A stretch of DNA of 64,000 bases from Spirochaetia bacterium 38H-sp (GTDB lineage: Bacteria > Spirochaetota > Spirochaetia > Winmispirales > Winmispiraceae), in assembly GCA_039023545.1 (NCBI GenBank), contig JBCHKQ010000002.1:124001-188000 (forward strand), in the 5' to 3' direction. Shown here one piece after another: positions 45,502 through 53,502 of this stretch (positions are counted from its first letter, which is position 1; every line of letters begins with the position of its first letter). The position numbers were made by a program, and so were the translations under genes. The notes under the pieces were generated by a model, which had not been told where the DNA came from, did not search any database, and saw nothing but the letters and a program-made list of their open reading frames with translations.

Positions 45502-46494
45502 TTAAATACTTTCTTCTATTTCTCTGAGAGCCTGTTTGCTTTTTCTTGCTATTGGCAAAGAAGGCTGCACCATGCTTAGAATTTTTTTATAAAAGGAGCT
45601 GGCTTTTGTCTTGTCTCCTTTGCCCTCATAGCTCTGTCCAATATGGAAAAGTGCATCAGGAACCTCTTTGCTGTTGCCATATTTCTGAACAAACGATGTA
45701 AAATGCTTGATACAAGCATCGTAGTTTTTTAAAAAGCAGAGACAGCGGCCAATTTCAAAAAGAGCCTTCTTAACCATATCCGCATCATTTGCATTCTTTG
45801 CAAGCTCTTTAAACTTATCAAGAGCTTCCTGATATTTCTCTTGCCCCATAAGGCTCTGTGCATCATAAAAGATCTCTTCTTGAGAAGTAAGCTTTATGGG
45901 CTTATGCTCTGACACATCCGGCATCTCCTCAGTATCATCTGTAGCCGCCCTTCTACCCCTCTGTGCTAACAGCTCAGCTTTTTTTATAAAAGCCTCTACA
46001 TCACCTATATGCATACCGGAGGGATAGTACTCTTTATAGCGCCTTAGTGCATACAAAGCCTGAGGATATTTTTGTTTTTCCATATAATACTTGCATATGA
46101 CAAAGAGCCCCTCTTCCGGATTGACCTCCTCTGCAACTGCAAGCAGACCTTGCACTCTCTTGTGTATGCGTCTAAGCTGCATGGAAAAAACCTGCAACAT
46201 CTTGATAAGAATACGCGGATTTCTGGCAAGAAACTCTTCAAATTCTTCTATGGTAAAGATGAGAACATATGCATCGGATAGAACACTTACAGTCTCTTCT
46301 CTGGGGAAATGCCCCAGAGCGGATTTTACACCGAAAAACTCACCACGCCCCACACGCTCATGTATCTCCTGCCCCGTCTCAATGTCAGTGGACGCAAGAT
46401 CGATAACCCCTTTTTGAAGAACATAAATTTTATCGCCTACATCACCCTCAAAGTATATTATAGAACCCTTTTTGTAATTCATGCTGCGAGGCAT
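45502..46494 (-). CDS. Cyclic-nucleotide-binding domain fused to TPR repeats
   Basis: The 330-residue protein has an N-terminal cNMP-binding beta roll (KGSIIYFEGDVGDKIYVLQKG, RVGRGEFFGVKSALGHFPREETVSVL) and a helical linker, but no DNA-binding helix-turn-helix. TPR-like repeats follow (about 210-330: YQEALDKFKELAKNANDADM, YDACIKHFTSFVQKYGNS). It may pass a nucleotide signal to a protein partner. A promoter at 46512-46540 and AAAGGAG precede it. Confidence 0.85.
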   Translation of the reverse strand: MPRSMNYKKGSIIYFEGDVGDKIYVLQKGVIDLASTDIETGQEIHERVGRGEFFGVKSALGHFPREETVSVLSDAYVLIFTIEEFEEFLARNPRILIKMLQVFSMQLRRIHKRVQGLLAVAEEVNPEEGLFVICKYYMEKQKYPQALYALRRYKEYYPSGMHIGDVEAFIKKAELLAQRGRRAATDDTEEMPDVSEHKPIKLTSQEEIFYDAQSLMGQEKYQEALDKFKELAKNANDADMVKKALFEIGRCLCFLKNYDACIKHFTSFVQKYGNSKEVPDALFHIGQSYEGKGDKTKASSFYKKILSMVQPSLPIARKSKQALREIEESI

Positions 46495-46511
46495 TTTTTT
46501 CTCCTTTTTTG

Positions 46512-46540
46512 ACTGTAAAGCCTAAGCACAAGAAAATCAA
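46512..46540 (-). promoter_or_regulatory. Promoter of the CNB-TPR gene
   Basis: On the minus strand TTGATT (46535-46540), 17 bases, TACAGT (46512-46517), about 18 bases before the ATG, with AAAGGAG in the short leader. This gene is not leaderless. Confidence 0.6.
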
Positions 46541-46599
46541 GTATAATTTTATAACAAAATTTTCCCTTTTTTTTAAAATATATCACATTTTATTTTTTA

Positions 46600-46748
46600 T
46601 ACCGAACGGCAGAACCGCACAGGATAAGATAAAGAGAAAAGCAAAAAGCGTTTCTGCCTGCCTGCGGCACATAAAGAAAAAATCCAAACATCCAAGTTTT
46701 CTTCCGCCAGGAGGCAGCACAGACCGCTTGGCGGTCTGTGCGTTCGAT
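46600..46748 (+). repeat. ACCGAAC/GTTCGGT structured element, copy 5 (full)
   Basis: The ends are ACCGAAC (46601-46607) and GTTCGAT (46742-46748). Hairpin A: GGCAGAA-C-CGC with GCG-T-TTCTGCC, showing the same C/T mismatch type as copy 1. Small hairpin TGCC-TGC-GGCA (46659-46669); small hairpin GCC-AGGA-GGC; hairpin B GCACAGACCGC (46717-46727) / GCGGTCTGTGC (46731-46741), 11 of 11 paired. It lies between divergent genes, 19 bases upstream of the PHP promoter. Confidence 0.9.
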
Positions 46749-46766
46749 TTATTTTATTTCTGCGTA

Positions 46767-46795
46767 TTGAGAAATGATTTTTTTTATATTAGACT
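46767..46795 (+). promoter_or_regulatory. Promoter of the PHP gene, leaderless
   Basis: TTGAGA (46767-46772), 17 bases, TAGACT (46790-46795), seven bases, ATG at 46803. Confidence 0.72.
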
Positions 46796-46802
46796 CTTTT
46801 TG

Positions 46803-47654
46803 ATGAAAGAACGTTTTTTTGATTTTCATGCACATAGCACAGTGTCGGATGGTGAGCTTTCCCCAGAAGAACTGGTAGCCTATGCTGCAAAAAGAAAGCT
46901 GGATTTGCTTGCAGTAACAGACCATGACAGCTACGAGGGGATAGAACCGGCTATGTGCGCTGCATCAGAGCTGGGGATAACTCTCATACCAGGGATTGAG
47001 CTTGAGGTTGAGTACGATGGCGGTGAGTTTCATCTTCTGGGATTAGGGATTGATGAGGATTGTCCAGAACTCCTAGGGCTTATAGAAAGGATGAGAGAAG
47101 AAAGAGTGAGACGCAACAACAGGATTCTGGATAAGTTGGATTCTGCAGGGATTCCCATTTCTATAGAAGAAATTGCCGCAAGAGGGGTAATCACAAGACC
47201 GCATATTGCAAACGTCCTTGTGGAACGAGGGCTTGCGGCCTCTGTTTCCGAGGCTATGCAGGAGTATTTGATATATGGCAAACCTTTTTACGAACCAAAG
47301 GTTGCTGCCAGTTTTGAGGAAGCTGTTTCTGCTGTCCACGCGGCAGATGGTGTGGCTGTTATGGCTCATCCTGTTACACTGAGGCTTTCTCCCGAGGATT
47401 TTATAAATAGGCTGCGCTTTTATAAAGAAGCAGGATTGGATGGGATTGAGGCTTATCATACTTCACATAGAGAGAGTGAGGCAGAGTTTTTTTGCTCTGT
47501 TGCACAAAGCCTGAGGCTCATGGTTTCCGCAGGTTCCGATTTTCACGGTAAGGGCAGAAGGAATGCCGAACTGGGTAATACATGCTGTAACATGAGAATA
47601 AAAGACTCTATGGCCATGGAGCTTGTAGAAAGGCTTGTAGGTATAAGTGTATAG
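46803..47654 (+). CDS. PHP-domain phosphoesterase, YciV/TrpH family
   Basis: The 283-residue protein has the metal-binding PHP motifs FHAHSTVSDGELSPEEL (residues 8-24), VTDHDSYEG, a Glu in PGIELEV, AHPVTL and SAGSDFHGK near the C-terminus. E. coli YciV (RNase AM) is a 5'-to-3' exoribonuclease and nucleoside 3',5'-bisphosphatase; the same activity is likely here. Start at 46803; a much longer open frame upstream runs through the repeat element and has no coding character. Confidence 0.9.
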   Translation: MKERFFDFHAHSTVSDGELSPEELVAYAAKRKLDLLAVTDHDSYEGIEPAMCAASELGITLIPGIELEVEYDGGEFHLLGLGIDEDCPELLGLIERMREERVRRNNRILDKLDSAGIPISIEEIAARGVITRPHIANVLVERGLAASVSEAMQEYLIYGKPFYEPKVAASFEEAVSAVHAADGVAVMAHPVTLRLSPEDFINRLRFYKEAGLDGIEAYHTSHRESEAEFFCSVAQSLRLMVSAGSDFHGKGRRNAELGNTCCNMRIKDSMAMELVERLVGISV

Positions 47655-47714
47655 CTAAAAGTGTTGTAAGTATTTTATATTGTGGCATTTGTCGTATTTT
47701 GAGGGAGTTGTAGG

Positions 47715-48500
47715 ATGATGTCCCTTTTTGAGAGACTTGGAAACAGACTTATAAATGCAGTGGGCAACATGCTCTATGCTCTTGGCTATACGGCTTTTGT
47801 GCTCAAGTCCTCTCTTTCTTTTTTACAGAAAAGAAACGATGCCTTTAGAGTGATGGTGATGCAAATTCTATTTACAGGAGTGGAAGCTCTAAGTGTAATA
47901 TCTGTTTTATCACTTGGCATAGGAGCAATGATAATAATACAAGGTGTTTCCCTTTTGCCACAATTTGGACAGGGAGACCTTGTTTATCCAATACTAATAA
48001 CAGTAATTACCAGAGAACTAGGACCCATACTTACCGCTTTTATTGTTACAGCACGCTCCGGTACAGCAATGGCGACGGAAATAGGAGGAATGGTTGTATC
48101 ACACGAAATAGAAGCCTATATGTCCTTTGGCATAGACCCTATTTCTTACATTGTAGTGCCGCGTTTTTTGGGAGCAATCATCTCCGTTGTGTTTCTTAAT
48201 ATTTATTTCAACATTTTTGGTCTTTTGGGCTCTTATTTTGTTACAGTAATCATTCATCCGATTCCTTTCCTGGAGTATTTTCATAATCTGCTGCTCAACC
48301 TCAGACCTCAGGATATAATTGCTTCTTTTGTAAAAAGCGGGGTGTTTGGTGCAATAATAGCCCTAGTGGGAACCTACTCTGGTTTTCAGGTTAATCGGTC
48401 TACAACCGAGATTCCTCAGGTTGCCATAAAAGCTGTGGGAAAGGGATTTGTGTACTGCATAATTGCAGATGCAGCAATAACATTGGTGTATTATTTATGA
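47715..48500 (+). CDS. mlaE: MlaE-type lipid ABC transporter permease
   Basis: Permease of the Mla phospholipid/lipid transport system. The 261-residue protein has five or six membrane helices and the family blocks ILTAFIVTARSGTAMATEIGGMVVSHEIEAYMSFGIDP (about 115-152). The start has two adjacent ATGs after GAGGGAG. It overlaps mlaF by 4 bases. Confidence 0.93.
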   Translation: MMSLFERLGNRLINAVGNMLYALGYTAFVLKSSLSFLQKRNDAFRVMVMQILFTGVEALSVISVLSLGIGAMIIIQGVSLLPQFGQGDLVYPILITVITRELGPILTAFIVTARSGTAMATEIGGMVVSHEIEAYMSFGIDPISYIVVPRFLGAIISVVFLNIYFNIFGLLGSYFVTVIIHPIPFLEYFHNLLLNLRPQDIIASFVKSGVFGAIIALVGTYSGFQVNRSTTEIPQVAIKAVGKGFVYCIIADAAITLVYYL

Positions 48501-49294
48501 ATACGGATATCATAAAATTAAAAAATGTTTTTGTCTTATCTCTGGACGGATTCACTATCCTAAAGGATATAAATATATCTGTTCCTGCTGGTAAAACATC
48601 CGTAATAATGGGACTGTCTGGCTCCGGAAAGTCCACACTACTCAAAGTAATGGCAGGCTTGTGCGAAATAAGCGAGGGAGAGGTTATATATAAAGGCCGT
48701 AACATAAGCCGCTTATCTCATACCAAGCTTCTTAAAACAATGAGAAATACCGCTTTTGTGTTTCAGGATGCTGCTCTATGGGCAAACATGAGTTTGTATC
48801 AAAATCTTACACTACCCTACAGTTTTTCCAGTAAAAATACAGAGAAAGAGGATATAGATAAAAAGATAGAAAAATTGTGCAATGAGTTTTTATTTGATGA
48901 TGACCTTGTTTTGAGGCCCGCTCAGATATCGATTGGAGAAAGAAAGATAATATCCTTTATGCGCGCAATACTCCAGGAACCTAAAATTCTGTTTATGGAC
49001 GAGCCTACAAGCTCCGTTGATGCTGCAGTCTCCGAAAGAATTATCAACTATCTCAGGAACTATAAAAATAAAGCTACTATGGTTATTTCTACCAATGATC
49101 CGGCAATTTGCTCCAAGCTTGCGGATTTTCTTATAGTTTTAAAAGAAGGAAGGATAGTAGAAACAGGAGATTTTGATACTGTGATAAGAAGCGATAATCC
49201 GGATACAATAGAAGCGCTGTCCGACGTACTCAGCCTTGCATCTACTTATGATAAGGATATACTGTCCATGCTCGGAGATGACATAGATGACTGA
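48497..49294 (+). CDS. mlaF: MlaF-type ABC transporter ATPase
   Basis: The 265-residue ATPase has Walker A GLSGSGKST (about 36-44), a Q-loop FVFQDAAL, the degenerate signature ISIGERKIISFMRA (usual LSGGM), Walker B ILFMDEPTSSVD and the H-loop replaced by a Thr/Asn (VISTNDP). The changes at the signature and H-loop are unusual, so ATP hydrolysis may be weak or differently organised. It lies between mlaE and mlaD. Confidence 0.9.
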   Translation: MNTDIIKLKNVFVLSLDGFTILKDINISVPAGKTSVIMGLSGSGKSTLLKVMAGLCEISEGEVIYKGRNISRLSHTKLLKTMRNTAFVFQDAALWANMSLYQNLTLPYSFSSKNTEKEDIDKKIEKLCNEFLFDDDLVLRPAQISIGERKIISFMRAILQEPKILFMDEPTSSVDAAVSERIINYLRNYKNKATMVISTNDPAICSKLADFLIVLKEGRIVETGDFDTVIRSDNPDTIEALSDVLSLASTYDKDILSMLGDDIDD

Positions 49295-49305
49295 AGGAGC
49301 TTATT

Positions 49306-50286
49306 ATGAAGTTTAGAATAAGGTTTGCATCGCAGGTAGTAGGTTTTTTTCTCATAGCTGCACTGGCTGCAATGGTTGTAGTGGTTGTGTTCCTTGGCAT
49401 CAATCAACGCTGGTTTGCCAAGAACTATAAGTTCTTTACCTATTTTGCAAGTGCAAACGGAATAAAAAACGGCATGGGCATAAACTTTAAAGGTTTTGCA
49501 ATAGGCAAGGTCACAGATGTAACCCTAGACGAAGACAATCGTGTAAAGGTTTCTTTTTATATAGAAGACAGATTTTACAACAAAGTATATCAGCATTCCG
49601 TACTTGCTCTGCTAAGCAATCCTCTGGGATTGGGAGGCGGAATTGTTTTTTATCAGGGCAAAGAAGAAAGTCCACCTATCCCGGAAGGAAATTACATTCC
49701 TTCTCTTGATTTTGAAGATGGACAAAAACTGGTAGAAAGCGGATTGGTTGATGTACCGCCAGGCACGGATGCAATAAACAGACTGTTGGCACAGATAGAG
49801 CCAATACTAAAAAACCTGGACAAGGTTCTTGTATCCCTTAACAGCACGTTAAATACAGTTGACAGCGGACTCAAAGGCAATTCTCAAATCGCTCTTGGGC
49901 AGGCTTTAAAAAATGTCGCACTCATGTCGGAAAATCTTAAGACCCTATCGGACGACTTATCAAACGCATACGGAATTATTCCTCGGCTTCTTGGTGCAGA
50001 AGGCTCTCTTGCAAAAATTTTAAACGACAATATGGAACTATATAACAAGATAAATACAACTTTAAATAGCCTGCAGGAAAGCATGGAAAACATAAAAACC
50101 CTTACAGAATTTCTAAAGGATTCCAGACCCCAGATAAGTGGTATATTGGAAGAAGGTAAAGACGCAATAAAAAAGGGAAAAGAAGTTCTAGAAGGAGTTA
50201 GAAATAACCCTCTGATACGGGGTGGTGTGCCAGAAGAACAAACACAGGAAACACGGCTTGATGCGATAAGAGATGAGGAGTTTTAA
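49306..50286 (+). CDS. mlaD: MlaD-type MCE-domain lipid-binding protein
   Basis: The 326-residue protein is anchored by one N-terminal helix (about 7-30). The MCE domain follows (about 40-115: NGIKNGMGINFKGFAIGKVTDV, LLSNPLGLGGGIVFYQ), then a long helical tail (about 145-285) as in MCE proteins that bridge the periplasm. It carries lipids between membranes. The last codon is directly followed by the next gene start. Confidence 0.92.
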   Translation: MKFRIRFASQVVGFFLIAALAAMVVVVVFLGINQRWFAKNYKFFTYFASANGIKNGMGINFKGFAIGKVTDVTLDEDNRVKVSFYIEDRFYNKVYQHSVLALLSNPLGLGGGIVFYQGKEESPPIPEGNYIPSLDFEDGQKLVESGLVDVPPGTDAINRLLAQIEPILKNLDKVLVSLNSTLNTVDSGLKGNSQIALGQALKNVALMSENLKTLSDDLSNAYGIIPRLLGAEGSLAKILNDNMELYNKINTTLNSLQESMENIKTLTEFLKDSRPQISGILEEGKDAIKKGKEVLEGVRNNPLIRGGVPEEQTQETRLDAIRDEEF

Positions 50287-51234
50287 ATGAATATGATAAA
50301 AAAGGTATGTTTATCAGGATTTGTTTTTACTGTTATTTTACCTCTTATTTCCTGTTCTTCTACTCCTGATAAACCTGACGGTATATATGATACAAGAAAT
50401 AGAGCAGCAGAATATCTGACTTACGGCTGGAAACATTATAACCAGGGATTTTATTCCAAAGCAGAGGATTTTTTTCTGCAGGCTTTAGAGAGTAATCTGC
50501 TCGTAGATAACATCTCGGGAGTGATAAAAAGCTATATTGCACTGATGCAAAACTCCATAGCTCAAGGCAAAAAAAATGCTGCAGAAGACTACCTTGCCAG
50601 AGCTGAAGAATGGCTGAGCCTTACAGAAGAAGCAGATGTTACTTTTGAGTACCGTGCGGCAAAAGGACAGCTACTCACATATCAGGGTAAGTATGAAGAG
50701 GCAAAAAAAATCCTCTTGGCAGCTTTAAGCTCTTATCCTGATGCAGAAAAGAAACTGCCGTTAAAAACCTCTATGGTTTTTAACACCCTAGCAATGATAG
50801 AAAAAAATACAGGCAACTACGAAAAAGCACTGGAATATGCAAATACATCGATAGAAATTGATAAGAAAGAAAAAAACTTTACAGGACTGGCATCTTCTTA
50901 TTACATAATTGCCGCAGTCTATTCCAGAAAAGGAGACATAGCAGAGGCCATAGAAAATCTAAATATATCTCTTGATAACGATAAAAAGGCAGAAAACAGC
51001 CCTGGCATAGCCAATACACTCTTGGCTCTGGGCTCTCTCTACTATAAACAGGAAGATAAAGAAACTGCATATATATACTATAAAAGATCACTTATGATAT
51101 ATCTGCAGCTAGAAAATAATCTCCTTATATCAAAGGCTCTAGAAAGATGTATAAATACGGCAGAAGAAATAGACAGAAAAAAAGAGCTATCTTGGCTCAT
51201 AAATCTAAGAGAAAAATATCCTACTTCGGAGTGA
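50287..51234 (+). CDS. TPR lipoprotein
   Basis: The 315-residue protein has a signal peptide with lipobox PLISCSS (Cys near residue 22), then about seven TPR repeats (for example WKHYNQGFYSKAEDFFLQAL, NTLAMIEKNTGNYEKALEYA, SLYYKQEDKETAYIYYKRSL). Being in the mla operon, it may be an outer-membrane or periplasmic organiser of the lipid transport complex; that is inference from position. Confidence 0.85.
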   Translation: MNMIKKVCLSGFVFTVILPLISCSSTPDKPDGIYDTRNRAAEYLTYGWKHYNQGFYSKAEDFFLQALESNLLVDNISGVIKSYIALMQNSIAQGKKNAAEDYLARAEEWLSLTEEADVTFEYRAAKGQLLTYQGKYEEAKKILLAALSSYPDAEKKLPLKTSMVFNTLAMIEKNTGNYEKALEYANTSIEIDKKEKNFTGLASSYYIIAAVYSRKGDIAEAIENLNISLDNDKKAENSPGIANTLLALGSLYYKQEDKETAYIYYKRSLMIYLQLENNLLISKALERCINTAEEIDRKKELSWLINLREKYPTSE

Positions 51235-51237
51235 CAG

Positions 51238-51462
51238 ATGAAACAGCTAAAAAAATCTTTAAAAAGAATAAGCAAAACGGTTCTTGATGTTATAATGCTT
51301 GCCGTTGGACTTATAATCATAGCCTTTATAATATCCTACGGACTTTGGTTTGCAGCCTCTAAGTCTCCCAGGATATTTTCTGCCTCTGTAGTCATATTAA
51401 CAACAGGTATTATAATATATATGTTTATAAAAAAAATAATAAGAAAAAAGCAGGAAAGGTGA
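51238..51462 (+). CDS. Small two-helix membrane protein
   Basis: The 74-residue protein has a basic N-terminus and two hydrophobic helices (about 17-38 and 45-66), ending in Lys/Arg-rich residues, so both termini are cytoplasmic. It overlaps the LysM-M23 gene by 4 bases. No family recognised. Confidence 0.65.
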   Translation: MKQLKKSLKRISKTVLDVIMLAVGLIIIAFIISYGLWFAASKSPRIFSASVVILTTGIIIYMFIKKIIRKKQER

Positions 51463-52361
51463 TAATCACAAAAAAGAATATTTATTATGCTGCTCTTTTT
51501 TCACTTACAATCATATGCAGTGCATATGCACAGTATCCTATTATAAAAGAACTTTCCTCAGAGGACCCTGTGTTTAAACAGTTGGAAGCAGATATTGAGC
51601 TTTTTTATAAGTCAATATATCAAAAAGCCGTCGATTCCCCTGCTCTTGTCTTCTTTACTTACACACCAAAGCCGGAAGAAAGCCTTATAGATATCTCATC
51701 CATAATAAACATAAGCTATGACACCATAGCCAGTCTCAACCATATACAGCATCCGGAAGAGTTGTCGAGTCTAGGAGAAATAATAATACCAAATAAGAAC
51801 GGTTTATTTATACCGGAAAAGGAACAAAACGAATTGGAAAGATATCTTAAAAAACGAGAAAGAGAAACATCAGGAGAAGAAATAACCATAATCAGAAATA
51901 AGAATAAAGAAAAATTTGCTTTTTTCCCAAATGATATATTTACTCCTATGGAAAGGCTTTATTTCTTGGGAGTTTTCTTTAGATTTCCCATAGAAAACGC
52001 AAAGATAACAAGCTTTTTTGGCCATAGATTAGATCCTTTTACAGGAGGAAACTCTTTTCATCATGGGATTGATGTGGCAGCTCCCGTCGGCACAAAAGTG
52101 TATCCGGCTCAAAGAGGAATAGTGGAAACTACTGGAAAAGATTCTGTTTTAGGGTTATATATAATCATAGAACATCAAAACGGATATAAAACCCTATATG
52201 CACACCTTGGAGAAATATTTGTAAGGAGAAATCAAGAAGTAAAGACAGATACCGTAATAGGAACTGTCGGTATGACAGGTAAAACGACAGGTCCGCATTT
52301 ACATTTCGGCATAAAAACCGGAATAGGATGGAAAGACCCTCTTCAGGTTATAAAAAAATGA
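51459..52361 (+). CDS. LysM and M23 metallopeptidase, exported
   Basis: The 300-residue protein begins with GTG at 51459 overlapping the previous stop. Signal peptide about 1-23. A LysM-like segment (about 65-112, SLIDISSIINISYDTIASLN and GEIIIPN) precedes the M23 domain with the zinc ligands HHGIDVAAPVGTKV (H and D near 208-212) and HLHFG near the end. It cleaves or remodels peptidoglycan crosslinks. Co-located with mla genes. Confidence 0.9.
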   Translation: MIITKKNIYYAALFSLTIICSAYAQYPIIKELSSEDPVFKQLEADIELFYKSIYQKAVDSPALVFFTYTPKPEESLIDISSIINISYDTIASLNHIQHPEELSSLGEIIIPNKNGLFIPEKEQNELERYLKKRERETSGEEITIIRNKNKEKFAFFPNDIFTPMERLYFLGVFFRFPIENAKITSFFGHRLDPFTGGNSFHHGIDVAAPVGTKVYPAQRGIVETTGKDSVLGLYIIIEHQNGYKTLYAHLGEIFVRRNQEVKTDTVIGTVGMTGKTTGPHLHFGIKTGIGWKDPLQVIKK

Positions 52362-53323
52362 AAAAAACATTGATTTTTATTCTTATGGCTATAGCATCTC
52401 TTAACATCTATGCTGATAGTCTAAGAACATTAAAAACTAATATAATCGTTATTGATAAAAATACTCCTGTTGAGACAATCATCAAACTGGAAGAAGCACT
52501 TGTTATAAGACTTCCTGATAACATAAACATGCTATCAGGAATAGAAATAAAAATAACCATGCCGTCTCTTTTGAGAAATATACAGGGTATTGCAGCGGCA
52601 ATATATAATAACATAAAACCTGCTCCCCAAGAAAATATCCTCACCTATACGGCAGATAGATTTTTCTTTAAACTCCTTCCTGTCGGAGATGATATAACAA
52701 TAATAATCCCTTTTGAAAGCGATCAGGAAAGCAGCAAAGGCTTGGGGATATTCCCCACTGCTGTAGTAGATACCAATTCTTTCCCTGTTGCACTTATTCT
52801 CTATCCTGCAACCAAGGGACTGCCTGCCAATATAGAAAAACAAAACTTTATAGTGCATATAAGACCGCTTATGGGAAACAAGGGATATCTAGACCTAAGG
52901 TTAAAAGGACTTTCTCCTGCAGAAAGGATTCATTCAATAATAGAAATCGATGGAAAACCTGTAAAGTATGATAATAATCCTATATTGTTGGAAGAAGGGC
53001 TGCATTCTGTAAGAATAACAGGTCCTTCTTTCTCTGATATAGAAAAAACCTTTGCAATAGAAAGCGGAAAAAGCACCACTTTGGATATAGAAATAAAAAA
53101 GGAATATCCAACCCTCTTTATACAGGCTCCTGATATAGCCATGATTATTTTGGACGGAAAACCTCTAGAAGATTTTTATAACAATCTTATTCCCATAAAA
53201 AAAGGCAAGCATTCTATTATTATAAAGCTCGGAGATTTCTCAATAACAAGAGAATTTGAAATAAGCGATAATAAGACTTATAATATCAATATGATAATGG
53301 ATATAGTTATTCAAGAAGAATAA
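52358..53323 (+). CDS. Exported PEGA-like domain protein
   Basis: The 321-residue protein has a signal peptide (about 1-20, ending near YADS). The C-terminal half contains two PEGA-type beta units: IIEIDGKPVKYDNNPILLEEGLHSVRITG (about 200-228) and AMIILDGKPLEDFYN...IPIKKGKHSII (about 265-300). PEGA domains often face the envelope surface. It overlaps the M23 gene by 4 bases and closes the operon; the start ATG at 52358 has no strong ribosome site, fitting translational coupling. Confidence 0.78.
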   Translation: MKKTLIFILMAIASLNIYADSLRTLKTNIIVIDKNTPVETIIKLEEALVIRLPDNINMLSGIEIKITMPSLLRNIQGIAAAIYNNIKPAPQENILTYTADRFFFKLLPVGDDITIIIPFESDQESSKGLGIFPTAVVDTNSFPVALILYPATKGLPANIEKQNFIVHIRPLMGNKGYLDLRLKGLSPAERIHSIIEIDGKPVKYDNNPILLEEGLHSVRITGPSFSDIEKTFAIESGKSTTLDIEIKKEYPTLFIQAPDIAMIILDGKPLEDFYNNLIPIKKGKHSIIIKLGDFSITREFEISDNKTYNINMIMDIVIQEE

Positions 53324-53339
53324 TTTTTTGTAATTATTG

Positions 53340-53368
53340 TTAAACAAAATTGTTTTTATAACGATAAT
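53340..53368 (+). promoter_or_regulatory. Possible promoter of the 53375 sRNA candidate
   Basis: TTAAAC (53340-53345), 17 bases, GATAAT (53363-53368). The -35 is weak (three of six), the -10 is good. Confidence 0.4.
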
Positions 53369-53374
53369 TACTGT

Positions 53375-53458
53375 GTCGGTAATGTCTATAGTTCCCCTCC
53401 CAGACACTATGATTTACCGACTAGCCGAAAGGTCAGCCACCATGGCTGACCTTTTTTT
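53375..53458 (+). ncRNA. Candidate small RNA with C-rich loop and terminator
   Basis: Beginning near 53375: stem GTCGGTAA/TTACCGAC-type (the arms enclose an inner hairpin TGTCT/AGACA whose loop has CCCCTCCC), then a GNRA-capped mini hairpin GCC-GAAA-GGT, then a perfect terminator GGTCAGCCA/TGGCTGACC (53431-53451) and seven T (53452-53458). The length is about 84 bases. The C-rich loop could pair with GGAGG or GGGAGGGG ribosome sites. It could also be an attenuator of the PBP gene, but that gene has its own promoter after the terminator. Confidence 0.55.
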
Positions 53459-53464
53459 ATATAC

Positions 53465-53493
53465 TTGACAAAGACAGAGTATAAACATACTTT
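53465..53493 (+). promoter_or_regulatory. Promoter of the class A PBP gene, leaderless
   Basis: TTGACA (53465-53470), 17 bases, TACTTT (53488-53493), nine bases, ATG at 53503. Confidence 0.7.
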
Positions 53494-53502
53494 AATTTAT
53501 CT

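Noticed and set aside
53375-53458. SRP (4.5S) RNA or 6S RNA
   Set aside because: The conserved SRP apical loop with GGAAG and its partner bases is absent, and the RNA is far too short for 6S.
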